Part shown: positions 23,166 to 36,420 of the stretch, one piece after another
Position numbering within the stretch: position 1 is the first letter of the stretch
How the letters are laid out: each line of letters opens with the position of its first letter
Assembly: GCA_030407315.1 (NCBI GenBank)
Contig: JALQPE010000659.1
Location: 1-64,000, forward strand
Source of the DNA: Asparagopsis taxiformis
Taxonomy: Eukaryota; Rhodophyta; Florideophyceae; Bonnemaisoniales; Bonnemaisoniaceae
Direction: 5' to 3'
DNA: 64,000 nucleotides
Notes under the pieces: generated by a model
Told to the model about the DNA's origin: nothing
What the model saw: only the letters and a program-made list of their open reading frames with translations
Database searches by the model: none
Position numbers and translations under genes: made by a program

Positions 23166-24859
23166 GTTTTTGTCTCCATTGTAGTCTTGGAGAGGCAGGG
23201 GGGATGAGACCGCTCTGCAGCAGTAGGAGGGAATAAAGTTCCCGAAATCAATCCATCTTCCATCTCGTGGAGGGTGAAGAACTTGGCAAAACCTCCGTGT
23301 ATGAGTTTTTGGTTGTATGCACTACAGCAGAGTATGCTTTGTCCAAATTGATCAATTTGAGCTCGGACGTGGTTCAATTTGAATATGAGTGAATTGGAAA
23401 TGTGCTGGATATGGTCATGCTCAAAACACAGACGGTAGAGAAGCACATTATATCAGAAAGCGGTAAACCTATCCTCTGATATTGATAATTCGAAATAGGT
23501 TGAGGAACTTGCTAGAGAACAGAATCCGAAACTGATGCGATCCTATTCGCCGAATTTTCTTTCATATTTCAGGGTTGTTGTTCATGACAACAAATTTCCT
23601 ATTTTCTTGACATTATCCTTTCTCAATGGTCACATGTCAGTATACATTATGACCAGTCAGTTCCATACATACTCTTTTTCGGAGCAATTTCTATTGTCCC
23701 ATGAATTCATCTACAATACGATATTTATACTGATGAAAAGATGGATCAAGCTGAGCTCGTCACGTGGCTATGTCTCCGAGGCTCATATAGAATTACACTC
23801 CTCTCTGTATCATGGCCCAGCTGAGTAGGACTAGAATAGAACCACAGTCATGCGATGATCGTTCACATCTTATTCTAGAAATGAAAACGGCGTGGTAAAT
23901 TTTTCTTTACATATCTTCCTGTCGGCCCAGTAGATTCATCGGAATGAAATCGCAGTGGTGACGTGTCTGGACACATCACTCTCATGTCCGCTGAGTAAAA
24001 AGACATGTGAATACTGAATACTTCGTTAAACGGATCTATGTGCACTGGTATTATTCCACAAATTCATATTTCGTTACGAGTTTACAAATGGGCAGCTCAC
24101 AATGAGAGGGATTTTCTGTCTTATTCTGTTTCCTTTCGACCTCACCAAATATCTATTCTTGCGATCGTTATAAAGATAACATTCGTCCCGAACAGAACAG
24201 AGCAATGAACTGAAGCAATCTATATGAACTAGTTCCAACCGTTTGACGAGTGGTTGATTTCAGATCTGAGGCGCTCATTCAATGCTGTCGTCGACTAAAG
24301 TAATCCTAAACCTACCTCGTACATGGACAAGAAAGCTTCCAAAATGCTGCAATGTCGCATTTCGCATTCGAACTTGTCACTGGTCTTTACAGATTCTCAA
24401 TTGTATCAAGATCTGGGTCATGCGATCGATACTACTGCTTCCCTCATATGTGTGCTGAGATGAGTTTCAACATGTACGCATGGGAAAATGGCATATCGTA
24501 ATGTCCATACTACAGATGGATCGATGAATCTCTGTTCGGATACCTGCCTGGGCCCATCCAGACAATAATTTACTCTGTAGCATTCATGCCAATACAGGTA
24601 CATTAATTCGGACATTTTTGAAATCAATTCTACTGTGCATGAGTTATATCACAGTTCCGAAAAGGAGCCATGAATCTCAGGAGCCCTTGCGCTATTCTTT
24701 CGTAAGCTGTGGATCTATATAAAATGCAGTGACTCAGTTGAGGAGGTCGTCAATGTCTGCAGAGCTGCAGACCATCCTCAATCCTCTGCACTTCATAGAA
24801 CGCTACTTGGCTACTATCGATCGAAAATTTTTTTCAATCTGATTACATTCTTTTGTGAC
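23166..24859. other. Core DNA without a recognised gene
   Basis: About 1.7 kb between two divergent genes of the core, so it should hold their promoters. It is AT-rich. Short frames (for example 23054-23446 on the minus strand and 23535-23828 on the plus strand) show no recognisable motif. No palindrome cluster is present, unlike in the arms. Confidence 0.5.
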
Positions 24860-27799
24860 ATGAGAGGAGCACGAAAAGAGCTTGAGTCGCTTCACCGATC
24901 TGTTGGCTCTCGCTCAACAGCCCAAAGTACCACAAGATTTTTAGACCTTATCGAAGGAGCCGTGAACGTTAAAGTGAATCCGATGGCATGCATCCCGATG
25001 ACAAACATTAGAAAGGTCTCTACATCGGGAGTGGAACGCTTGAAGCTTATTTTGGAAACAAATGGATTCATATCGGGATCAGATCTAGGTATTGTTATGA
25101 AGCTAACTGGGGTTCATCGTCACTTCGTGTTCAATCATTTCAAGAATATAGGCCTAAGCGCAGATGAGGCCAAAGAAAAGAGTGCTTCACATAAGGAATG
25201 GTTCGGGATAATCGATGGTATGCATCGTCAATGCGCAATCGCTGAACTAATGAAGTCCAACGAGAAACGCTGGGGAGATTTCCGATGGCCTGTGATGCTT
25301 CTGAAGGGTGGACATCCAATGTTGACACTCAAACAACTAGCACGCTCCCAGAATGCTAGGCACTCTGAAACATTTTACGTCGAACCTACCCTGTATGACA
25401 CACTGTATGGGTTACGTGAAGAACACGAACGATTGAGCCGCGAGAAGAACGTCAAAAAAGTAACCTATGCTGACGTTGCGGCTGCTTATGATGGCTCTGT
25501 TCATGCATAAGAAAGTACCGTTAAGCAAATTGCGGCCACCGCACCTCGCCTACCACGAGCAGTTATTGAGGCTATTGGATCAATCATGAATGAGGAACAT
25601 CCAAAACTAGCAATCGAAGTATGCTCCAGCAAAGATGATAATCTCACCCCAGAAACCGTCTCGAGTAGGATTGACTGCCGTGTTTTTCGTCGATTTATCA
25701 ACATAACCTCGCTAAAGCAATCCACTGTCTTCATGAAAGCTGACGAAACGGACGGCGAGGAAATCCAGGTGAATACTATTTTCAGGCTGAAAGAAATATG
25801 TCAAAACCAAGGGTACAAACCGGTCCAGCACACTATAGTGTCACAGCAATACAGAAATGCCTCTCGCGCATTGTACGAGGCTCGAAAGTTCGAGAAATTT
25901 CTGGAAAGCTCTAATTGGCCTACTGATATGCAGACTGTTCGAACAAACTTGTTACAAGGCACCCGGCTTGACAAAGAAGTCGAATTGAACTCTGGAAACG
26001 ATAAGGACATTCTTCCCTTCTTGCTGAATTTATTTGAAGAGCTCTACCCGTCTTCAGCCCCATTGAAAGAAGCGAAGTACAGAGCACAAGTGTATCCCTC
26101 TACCGAAGCTATTGCAAAGTCTCCAGATTCACAACACAAAAACCTCCGTGAAGCAGGAACAACTAGTTTGTTCGAAGGCGAGAATACTCCCATCAGTACA
26201 GCAACTGCAGAGGAAGAACTCGAAGATGTGACACACTGTCGTGATTTACAAAGACATGAATCACATGTACGTGGCAAAGATGATTCAAACAACCAAAAAA
26301 ATATGAATGATGGTGCAAAAAAACCGGGCCAGCGGATGCACCCATCTACAGTTCAAGAAGAAACTCCTTTTCCCGCAGGAGAATTTATCGATGAAGGCAA
26401 AGTGAAGTTCCATTCATCAGAAGTTTCAGAACGTTTGCAGACTAAACTTGCAGTCATTGGGAAAGATGAATCTTCCAAAGAAGTAAACACAAAAAAGAGA
26501 AGCTCTGCTTACGCAGAGGATCTTTTGAAGTCGAGACGCGTAAACTGTCATCAAATGACATGGTAGCAGTATGAGAAAAGCATCAGAAGTCCTGGGGATG
26601 ATCTTTTTGATATGATATGTACTGATCCTCCCTATGGATTAGACCCGAATGCTGCCGAAACTGGAAAGACGTATTTGGACCATCTCGACGACAAAGACAT
26701 GTCATCCTTTTCGCAGTTCTCGTTCAGAGTCCTGAAACCGGGTGGTTACATTTTCATTTTCACCTCTGTGCGGTATATACAGAAGTGGATAACTGCAATC
26801 CGAGAGAATGGGTTCAAATCGATGAGCCATGTATTTACGATTGTCGAGTCAATGAAGGGTTTATAGTTCCACAGGTTGTCAGCATTCCCACAGAACCTTG
26901 TCGAATATGCTGTTGTAGCTCGCAAGAACGGCACGCACCCACAAAACTTTACTCCAGACTTCGAGAGTCCGTACCACAGAGTTTCATGTAACTTGAGGAG
27001 GAGGCTTTCAGCCATAACCAATGTGCCAGTGACTCCTAATAAGTTGTTGTTCCCTGGGAAGAAATCAGTAGTGAGGGTTGAGGAGAAGAACGTCAATCTT
27101 CTCACTGAAATTCTGACAACGTTTTGTCCGGGAGATGGTTCAGTTTTGGATGCCTTCGCAGGAACGATGTCTACTGCATCAGCTTGTCTTGAAACCAACC
27201 GTTCTTGTGTATGTATTGAGATGGATTCGGAGTGTTTTCGTCCAGCACACGAACGTCTTCGTGCCAAGGCTCTATCTATGGACAGAAGTGTCAGTTTCGT
27301 GAAGCAGCCTGGCAGGTGTGCTCTTACAAAACGGCAGAAGATTAATGATTCCACGAAGAGTGCGACAGATGAGACCCAGACACAATTTTTCAATGAGAGT
27401 TCAGTACCTGCGAAATCTATGGATTTATCCTCAATTTCAAAAGACTTATGTGCTTACGAGCACCTATGTACAGGGGATGATGCAGAGCTTCTGATTGAAG
27501 GGAAGGTTGTAGGTCTTGCCCAGGTACCACTTCCAGCTCCAGACGAGAAACAATCCGTTCGGCGCATCTTGCATAACACCAACCTTGCAGACCTTTCTCA
27601 AAATGGTGAATACTTGGTAGTTGTCTGGAGATTGCGGATCAATCCAGAGTGCGTTAACATTGCCTTCCCCTATCCTTCACCCGGCGCGGATGAAAAAATT
27701 ATCACGCTTGGGGATTTCAAAGATAGCTTCTACTGCTGGGATGCTAATCAGATGAGAATGATCAGTGATAGTGGCTCGACCGTATTGAATGAACAGTAG
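24860..27799 (+). pseudogene. Second ParB-like / DNA methyltransferase gene, three in-frame stops
   Basis: A single frame of 980 codons runs from the ATG at 24860 to a TAG at 27797-27799 with no frameshift. It is interrupted by TAA at 25508, TAG at 26564 and TAG at 26864. The order of parts is a ParB-type DGMHR (residues 119-123, inside WFGIIDGMHRQCAI), a helical middle, a charged low-complexity linker, TDPPYG (motif IV, near 588-592), FSFRVLKPGGYIFIF, and LDAFAGTMSTASACL (motif I, near 763). It is thus a beta-class N6_N4_Mtase like the SET fusion, but with the DPPY form and with no SET domain. The 190-residue tail after motif I is unrecognised. Sequence similarity to the SET fusion is low apart from motifs, so it is an old paralogue or a separate capture. 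As written it cannot make a full protein without readthrough. Confidence 0.8.
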
Positions 27800-28125
27800 A
27801 GAATTTTACCATCTCTTTCAAACAATTGATCATTCCACCCGAGTAGATTCACAGCTCCCGCATAATAAGTTCTGTCTTGAGAGCACTCCGATCTTTTCCA
27901 AAGACACTGCGGAGAACACATTGCAAGAAATAGATTGCTCTAGTCTGTGAGCAGCTACAGCTGTTCTTCTTGACAGACGAACAAATTTAGCGTCAGAAAA
28001 TTCTTCATGGAGACCAATTCTAAAGCAGCCAATTTGCACAGTTCATACAAGATCTTCAAGATCTTGCGTTTTTCTTAATAAGATACGAACCAAAAAACGA
28101 TAGAAACCATGCCTAGGACTATGGA
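27800..28125. other. End of the unique core
   Basis: About 330 bases between the methyltransferase stop and the inner border of the right arm. No gene or repeat recognised. Confidence 0.5.
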
Positions 28126-28551
28126 TTGAGTGAAGACTTCCTAGATGAACTAATGCAGCTTCAAATGTGAAACCTAGTCTCCTGGAGTGTGCACATCCGA
28201 ATTAAGGCCGTTTGAAATGGAATGCACCCGTTTCTTCCTCTGGAAGAAAGCTGTTGGCAGTCACTGCGCTGTTGAAAAATGTAGACTGCCTCTAGGGACA
28301 CTTGAGCACAGTTCATTGCCATAGGCCTTCAGCATTCATCGCACAGCTTCTATTTTCGGTCAAATGATGATTCAGCCATAGTCACAACCTCTCGCACTAC
28401 CATCACTAACGTTTTCTGTAGTCGACTAGTAGATCAACCAGAACTTTCATGCAGCAAACCATGATTGCAAGTACCGGGTGGTATCATGTATGTATGTACA
28501 AACCACCGTTAGCATATCACACGGTCGTATGCTTACTCGCTTCATGTAGAA

Positions 28552-29689
28552 TTGGGCTGGTACAAACAGCCCCATATTTATCATGACATGTGCCATCTAC
28601 AGGGGATCATCAGTGCGTTGTGTATTTTCAATCAGAGTTCCGCCAGTCCAATACAACAAATGCACCACCGATTCAATCTCGATGAACAATCTCGACACAA
28701 TCGAACTGAATCCCTCCCCTTGCAGACTATCCAACCCACATGTGGCCATCAGACGTCGCTGATAATATAACATAAAAGCAGCCATATAGACTTCTGCAAT
28801 CTTATTTTCATTCAGTAAACTCCCGAACATTGGTATCAATTATACAATTGAACCATGTAACAACGTCCATTCAACCTGACCATGAATATTGTTGCGCTTC
28901 AAACATAATCGCCTCAATGTTCTTGCTAAACTCAATGCATAAATCATGAATGAATGTGCGTATGAAATTAGTAGTAGCCCAACTATGGGCAATTTCACAA
29001 TTGACTCCATGGCACCCAGAGCAGTTGCTGAACTCCTCCCAAATCCCGTCAGAACATTTGGTCCTGGAATATGCTTTCTATGCGTCTGGTATCCCACAAA
29101 GGATACCCTTCTTGGTACTGCTATGTAAGAACACAGCATGGCACCCTGATGTGCGTTATGTGAATTTGCACGTGCTGACGTTGGATGGTTCAGTTCGATC
29201 GAACTGTTCGAACAGTACTGGATGGGAAAGTATTTCCGTTATGGCAGTTCGGCAGAACAAAGTGCAATAGAAGCCATACACAGAACGTATCTATTGTAGT
29301 TAGTATAGCATGCAATCAGGATTCGTTCGGTCTAATGGATACCATTCAGGTTGTAGACCATAATGACCAAATGGTCATGTCTTTTGCGCAAATTAAGTAT
29401 GTCACCAGCCGGCAGCAGTCTGGTCGTGATCATTTTGAATGAAATCGCCCATAGTTTACTGCAGGGATGGATCTGGGGATGAGAGTTGCAGAACCAGGAA
29501 GATTTCCATCTGAGACAGTTCAATCGAGATGTGGTTTTCACGACTTGGCTCTCTTGCATGATATCGCAGAGTGATGGTGATGGTGCACCTCCAATGGGAA
29601 GTGTTCATTTCTTCCGCAGTTTCAGACCGTATGCGAGGGTGAAGAGGAAGGAAGATTTTAGCGCTGCTAGATCACTTAGATCGCAATAG
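28552..29689 (+). pseudogene. Decayed coding tract of unknown family, right arm
   Basis: Mirror of 18904-20041, with the same short frames (28552-28770, 28950-29270, 29185-29442, 29486-29689) and the same breaks. Nothing further can be said about its identity. Confidence 0.35.
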
Positions 29690-30531
29690 AGTTCCAGCCC
29701 AGCACATTGAAGCAGTCATGTGACGCCCAGTAGTCCATAATGGACTACATTCATGGAAGAATCCAGTCCGTTTCCCCGTGTACTGAATAGCATTCTCATT
29801 TTCCGTGCCAAAATTTCTCTCCGTGTTGCACAAGGCCAAATTAAACTGCCAAATCTGAAATTTCCCAGAAAAATAACATTGATACTTTCAGTGTGCGTCA
29901 CAAAGAAGTTTTGGTTCAATTCAAATTTATTCCTGATGACACTGCTTTCTCATACATGTCATTGGAAAATTACCATTAGCACGTGGTAATGGTAATTTTC
30001 TAGGTACCTAGCGCAATTTAGAGAGCGGACAGCTGTCCAAAGAAAATTTGAGGCACACAATCACTTCTAAATTGATGGTATCGTACCTTCCTCAGAGAAG
30101 GGAAGCGAAGAGCCTTTTATCTCGATGCACACAGATCCATGACCTTCTATTCAATCCTATAGAATCTGTAGATCTGGGGAGAGGTGCTACAGACTTGTTT
30201 ATACAGAGACAGCCTGTCTAGCACTACAGTGGCTCAGCACAATGAATGAAGAGGCGCACAGAAGGCAAGATTTGAGGGTATGTAGTAGTAGACTCTGCAG
30301 TGCCCAGTGTACATAGTGTCGTATACGACATTCCATGTGTATCTCAGTCTACATGATTCGTCTATTGAATGTTTTCTGCAATAGAGACACGTGTCTCCAG
30401 CTACGCTCGTTCTGTTATGTCACGCAATGTTATATATCACTATCTCAATTACTGCGTATCGTGACATGCGTGACATATCATTGCCAGCACGTAGAAAATC
30501 TCATTCTGATTACAAAAAATAATATTCTGAT

Positions 30532-30981
30532 CCGCTCGGAACCAGCGTTGAAGCGGTGGTTTTTCCAGAAACGGTTCTTCGTCTGATTTTGACCGCAGAA
30601 GGTAGTCAGGAGCAACTTATGCATACCGATGTTCCCGTCCGTGAGGGAACTGGAACTGGTCCTCTCAGCTCGCCATCATATTTCATGATGGCTGCTGGTG
30701 CGGATGGGTTCATCATTCGTATCGCCAAGTTCAGCCATGTGTGCCTAAGTCATCCAGCGAAAGACAAGTACCGCGTGCCAGTGACGAACGTGCGCATCCC
30801 ACCGTATTCCTTGCTTGTATGCCGAACGGACGTGTATCACGGAGGAATGGGATTCGCGGAGGGTCGTTCTTCGGTGAGGTACCAGCATCCCATCTGGTCA
30901 CATCTATCACTTCGAACTTCCAGGGAGAAGTTGCTACAGCCTCCCTTCAATGTCAACTACTGGGAGCGTTTGGATATCTGA
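30532..30981 (+). pseudogene. Small 2OG-oxygenase-like gene fragment, right arm
   Basis: Mirror of 17610-18061 with identical coding sequence. It has LMHTDVP, SPSYFMMAAGADGFI and the distal YHGG histidine. It starts without an ATG and ends at a TGA. Upstream (about 30010-30530) no 5' exon can be recognised. Confidence 0.55.
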
Positions 30982-31207
30982 TGGAATTAGTTCTTAATAG
31001 CATTCTATGGCAGGCATAAAGGCCGCCTTCAAGTAAACGATGAAACTTAGGCTAGTACATGACGTTTAGGTATGTAGACGGGTCAGGAGATATGCAATAC
31101 TCAATTTAATATGAGAAGGGGAGGAAACTATGGCGGGCACTACTAGAATAGAACAGAACAAGGTAATATCGCAGTCGTCTTCAGCTGCAACATTGAGGTG
31201 CGGAAGG

Positions 31208-31491
31208 CTTACAGATGATGCAGTTCCGCTGGGGTGCTGACAGCAAAGTCATCGTAACCATGACTTTGCTGTAATGATTTGATTTCTTACAGCAAAGTCA
31301 TCGTTACGATGACTTTGCTGTAAGAAATCAAATCATTACAGCGGCCACAATTTTTTACGGGGTAAAAAATTCTTGCTGATTTTTTACCCGGTAAAATTTT
31401 CTCTCCACTGTAATCAAACCATCCTTACAGCAAAGTCATCGTAACGATGACTTTTCTGTAAGCATCCCAGGTAAACGGCTTCGGCTGTAAG
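31208..31491. repeat. Palindrome cluster P5
   Basis: Mirror of cluster P4, with three palindrome copies (two variant) and the same nested outer ends. Confidence 0.86.
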
Positions 31492-32013
31492 CGGTTGGGA
31501 GTTTCGTCCGTCTCCCACCTTGGGAAAGGTGAGAAGGGAAGTGTGGAGGCGGGAACATCGTACAACGATGGTTTGGACGGCTGTTGGCGGCTCTGGGGAG
31601 CATTCTGCGTCGTGCAAGCCTGGTTTGCGCTGGCTGCACTACCTGGTACTGAACGGTTCTGTGCGCAAAGTTTACTCATGAAGGAGGTAGGGTGTTGTAT
31701 ACCACACCAACCATAGTGACTAACATTTGCAGTGTACTCTAGTGATGTAATTATTATTCTCTAGTTTCTAACTATACAATGATATAAAGTAAGTAAGATG
31801 TGCTCTAGGCCTAGCACGGGAGAGAAAGATGGAAGGGTAGGCATGCCGAAGTATGAAGGCAGCAGTATGTGTAGACTATGGGAGTGGTAAGAAAATATTA
31901 CATGCACCAAAGGGGCGGGCAGAGCGACAGTAGAGATGTGGTGCGTAGGGGGAAGGGAGGTGAAGATGATGAAGGAGGGCAACAGACATGAGAGCGAAGG
32001 TTGAGAACAACGT
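31492..32013. repeat. R1 spacer repeat, right arm
   Basis: Mirror of 16577-17098, in the same sense as the three units inside the nested element at 38582-41270. Confidence 0.82.
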
Positions 32014-32222
32014 CTTACAGATGGAGCAGTTTACCAGGGATGCTTACAGCAAAGTCATCGTTACGATGACTTTGCTGTCAGGAAACAAAACATTACAGTG
32101 GCCATGATTTCTTTACCCGGAAAAAAATTCCTGGCCACTGTAATGAAAACGTTTTCTTACAGCAAAGTCATCGTAACGATGGCTTTGCTGTAAGGATCCT
32201 TGGTAAACTGCCTGAGCTGTAA
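32014..32222. repeat. Palindrome cluster P6
   Basis: Mirror of cluster P3, with two palindromes. It lies about 200 bases 5' of the ParB/2OG start codon at 32428. Confidence 0.88.
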
Positions 32223-32427
32223 TTGTCGGACAACGAGAAGTGATGTGGAAGGTTCGGATTGGTCAACCGCTGAATTTCATTAGCAGGGTGTATACTAATG
32301 GGAATGTGTTAACTGACTGAGTTTCTCCTATCCTACTCAGCTTACGCAGCAAAACAGCTTGTCGCTCAGATCTTATTCTCTCTTTCTCAATCTTTCACTC
32401 TTCGTTTGTCAATCTCTCATCAAAGCA

Positions 32428-35012
32428 ATGGCTCAACAATCCCCCAACGCTTTCGACCGCCAGGTGCGCTCTGCCAGCCGCCGTGACAACGATTCTCCCA
32501 CTCCTTCTCCCTCTCCTTCTCTGCCCCACTGTCCCCATGGACGTTTGCGAAGCTGCTGCAGCGCTGACCCAGCTCAGCCCAGAACCTAAGCCCGTCCCCT
32601 CCCCCCTTCGGCTTCCTATCCCGCGGCTGTCACTTCAATCGACGCTGGCGTTCCCGCAACTCCGCTTCCGGCTCAATCTGCCGAAGCGGCGCCAGCCGTC
32701 GAGGGATCTGGTGCTCCTCTGCCTAGCTCGCCTGCTCCGGACATGATCATCGCGTTCGGCAGCGACTTGGCAGAGGTTGCGGAGAAGGTCGATGATCACA
32801 ACGCTCGTGACATCGTACCGAACAAGCCTCTCCGCAGCACCAGGCTGGCCTACCCTGGCACAGTGCCCATCCCGGTGGATGTGGACTACGACATAAGTCC
32901 GGAGAGCTGCCGAAACTTTGCAGTCTTCATTTCCCCCCTGGATGTTTCTCCTCCGGCAGTCGTGTCCAGGGTGGTCAGGCCGCATCGCGTTGATGAGTTG
33001 AAGAAAACGTTTCTCACTCAGGGATTTTCCGTGATTGCTTCACGCGTGTCCGTTTGCGAGGTGATTGATTCCAGTGCCAAAGTACGACTGCAATATGTCG
33101 ATGGATCTCACCGAGTGACCGCGTTGAAGGCCATTCTCGAGTCGGCTGGACCTGCTCCTGCGAAGGACAGTCCAGAGTGGGAGGAGTTTGTCAAGTCTGA
33201 CATCTACCGTCGCTTTGGAACCATTCCAGTCGACTTTCTCCTCCCACCGACTCGGCTTGGCCGGGATGTCTTCTGCTCCGAAGAAGTACTCCCGCTTTCA
33301 CGGCTGATGAACTTCCACACCCACAACGTCAGCGAGGTAACAGTTGCTGACAATGTGTGCTCTGTGATGGAGTTCATCAATATCCACCGCCTGGGAAAGA
33401 AGAAGATCGAGCCGACCGTTCAGTACATTAAAGAACGGAAAGCGCTGAGCTGGATTCGTCCGAGACAGCTCATGCGCTACGTCTCCATCGCGCGAGGGTT
33501 CAAGACCATTGAAAGCCCTGCTTTCAAGTACTGGTCGAGCATCCCGAACAGGCCGGAGTTCGTGCAGTTCTCTTCCACAGAGGATTTGGCTGGGTTTACG
33601 GTGAACTTGTTGTTCAATGGGTCGTTCAGGAGTGCTCCGGATGTACAGAAGTGTTTCATCCTGGAGATGACGGCGCGCTACACTTGTAGCCGTCGGTCGG
33701 CCGGGCTGAAACCGTACTCGGTTGGCACCATTGGGCAGGAATGGATTGCTGGTTTGTTCGAAATCTTCGGGTACGTGAAGGAGGTGGCGGAGTATTGGAA
33801 CGTTTCGGATGTGATGAGGATGCTGGATGGGTCAATTCCAGCGTGGGTGACCCGAGCAAGAGCTTCGACATTCGCTAGCGCGTTGTCGAAGTTCTTGCTC
33901 AGATGGTCCCCAAGAAGGGGTGCTGGGCAGACTTCCGTCCCAAGGAAGGCCCCCCCGATGGTTACAAGTCGGAGAACATTTTTCCCCGTAAGAAGTCTGT
34001 CTTCGGGAAGGACGCCAGGAAAATGCTCCTGCGCGTCACTGGGTACCGCGACATGCTTATGCGGAAACGCTTTCACGCGATGTACCCAGACATCCCACAT
34101 GCTGCGCTCCCAGCCACATGTGGTGATGATGCCCCCATCCCTTCCTCTTCCAATTCCTTGCCCATCCCTTCATCCTCCATTCCTTTGCCCCCACCACCTC
34201 AATTGGAATCTTCCAGCGATTCCGAGGTTACCCCTGTTCCTGTCTCTACCCCTGCCGTGTCTGCATCCTCCCCTGCGGTGACCCCGGTCAAGCCGACTGC
34301 GCGTGGTCCCCAGGATGGCAGCGAACGCTCTGGTCTAGTTTCCCACACCGGGACTGATACCCCCAACCGTCCTGTCCAAGCCGCGCAGGAGCAGGTCTCA
34401 CCGGCTTCGCAGCCTGAGCCTGCGACTCCGGCTGCCGAGCAGCACCCTGCTGCTCCGGCCCCGCTGTCGAAGCTTCCCGTTCTGCATCTGCTAGCAGTTC
34501 GGGAAGCTCCAGCGATGACAGTTTCGTCCCTTCACCATCCGGTGGGGTTGGACAGAAGACGGTTGCGAGGATTTCGACGGAGGGCCCTACTCCCGAGAAT
34601 GTGGTCGAGGGCAGCAGTGCGAAGGGCGGTGCAGATCCTGACGGGGATGTTATCGAAGTCAGTGATTCTGCACCGCCCGGAGTGGAAACTTCTGGGAGGA
34701 AAGTGATGCCCAGAAGGAGTACCCGCCTGCAAGCGAGTCGTTCCGGTCGTGGTGGAACGGCGGGTGGTGCTGTGGAGGTCGTCGAGCTGGAGAGCGCCCC
34801 CGAGGATGCGGGTGAAAACTCCATCCTCGGGAAGCGCAACTTGGAAGCCGCTTCTGCGACGCCCGAGACCTCTACCAAAAAGAGGAAGCTCGGTGAGACT
34901 TCATCAAAGTCGTCGTCAAAGAAATCCAAGTCGGCTTCCCGAGGTCGCTCTCGGGAGCCGGTTCTCCAGTTCGACGACGCCCAGGAGAATCCCATTCCCG
35001 ACAGTATCGTCG
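32428..35012 (+). pseudogene. ParB/2OG fusion, right-arm copy, 5' part
   Basis: Same gene as 12582-16162, with the start ATG at 32428-32430 and the DGSHR motif in a frame from 32743. A lost C near 33839 shifts the frame, so the ParB-like part reads into a wrong tail ending at 34281 while the correct frame resumes from 33903. A further change near 34460 moves the Ser-rich region out of frame again. The frame holding the basic patch runs to 35012, where the nested element cuts the gene in the middle of an Asp-Ser-Ile-Val segment. The 3' part continues at 49507. Confidence 0.72.
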
Positions 35013-35640
35013 CACTACGGTGTTGAAAAGGGGGCCTCAGACAGTACTGCGAGACAGTGATTTTTACTGTCTGAGACAGTAAAAATCACTATGCGGCAAA
35101 TGAAAATTAATGCCACACTTGGAGACAGTGATTTGTACTGTCTGGCAGACAGTACGGAACACTGTCTGCAGACAGTAAAAAACACTGTCTCACAGTACTG
35201 TCTGAGGCAGTGAATGGAGACAGTAAAAATTAATGATTTATTCAATAGTTGGATATGATGTAATTTACTGTACTGGGCAGTGTTGGCGGATAGTGTTTTG
35301 TATTGGCCAAGGCAACATGGCCGGATAGTGAAATACGCTGCCTGGGACAATAGATGGAACCAACACGGTGCACTGTCCTGGGCAGTACCTGGAGACAGTG
35401 ATTTTCACTGTCCTGGGCAGTACCTGGAGACAGTGATTTTCATTGTCCTGGGCAGTACCTGTAGACAGTACTTTGTGCTGCCCTGGGCAGTACCTGTAGA
35501 CAGTATTTCGTGCTGCCCTGGGCAGCACCTGTAGACAATACTTTGTGCTGCCCTGGGCAGCACCTGGAGACAGTATTTCGTGCTGCCCTGGGCAGCACCT
35601 GGAGACAGTAAAAGTAGTGTCCTGATATAGTAAAATTCGG
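35013..35640. repeat. Left subterminal repeats and GACAGT minisatellite
   Basis: Begins CACTACGGTGTTGAAAAGGG and continues with inverted GACAGT/ACTGTC words. From about 35385 to 35610 the words are arranged as a minisatellite of roughly 36 bp (CCTGGGCAGTACCTGGAGAC units, about six copies). The short reading frames here simply follow the repeat. Confidence 0.88.
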
Positions 35641-36290
35641 TGTCTGGGAGTGGTGGATGAGATGGAGCGTCACGCTGTCGTGGGCATCTTTCTGGGGTAG
35701 AGGAAGGCAGTTCTAGCGCTATGAGGATGGGGCATGGACGGTATTCATATGGGAATGGACAGAATAGTACGGCTAGGAATTTTTATTTCGTAGTGACTAT
35801 GATCTAGCGAGAGGTATACGCGGTAGGATAGGTAGCAATCTAAGAGGGTGCGATATGGGAAGCTTCACTCTGTATTTGTTTATTTGCGCAGGCTACATTG
35901 AGAGTAAACTATCCCTATGTTAAAACTGCTTCTACTACAACTAACACTATTCTGACGAGTAAAACTAAAACTACTAGAAAAGCCTACAAATCCATCAATT
36001 GATTGAGCTGCATGAATGAACTAAGAAAGAAAGAGAAGAAGAGAAAAATGATGTAGGGAAAGGAAACAAGTTAGTGACGTTGAATTGGAGTTGTAAATTA
36101 ATGGTGATTAGGAGACTAACATACCATAACGAATACCATTGTATCCCAAATCGAAATATGTACTCACAGGAAGAGCAGAAAAGAAATGGAGAACGAGTAA
36201 GAGAGAAAGATGAATGAAAGAAGAAGTGGAAAATTCACCGACTGAAAACCTGAGGAAGTGAAAACAAATAGGATACTGGGTTAGTGGCGT

Positions 36291-36330
36291 GAAATGTGGA
36301 AACGTACCATATGATACGTTTCCACATTTC
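36291..36330. repeat. 40 bp near-perfect palindrome
   Basis: GAAATGTGGAAACGTACCAT is followed directly by its inverse, with two mismatched positions next to the centre. Could form a cruciform or hairpin. Confidence 0.8.
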
Positions 36331-36356
36331 CATCTCCATATCCGTCGGAAAAAAGA

Positions 36357-36420
36357 AACAATAATCACGCTTTGGAAGCAGTATTGATATCTATACCGCT
36401 TCCAAAGTGTAGTTATTGTT
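36357..36420. repeat. Hairpin with 23 bp arms
   Basis: AACAATAATCACGCTTTGGA and three more bases pair with the inverse at 36398-36420, with one or two mismatches and an 18 base loop. Confidence 0.75.

Larger units (their letters stand above)
28126..35012. repeat. Right arm of the giant inverted repeat, inner segment
   Basis: Reverse complement of 20467 down to about 13580. It is interrupted at 35013 by the nested CACTA-type element and resumes at 49507. A few differences from the left arm are seen, including the loss of one C at 33839-33840, which adds a frameshift to the ParB/2OG gene here. Confidence 0.92.
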
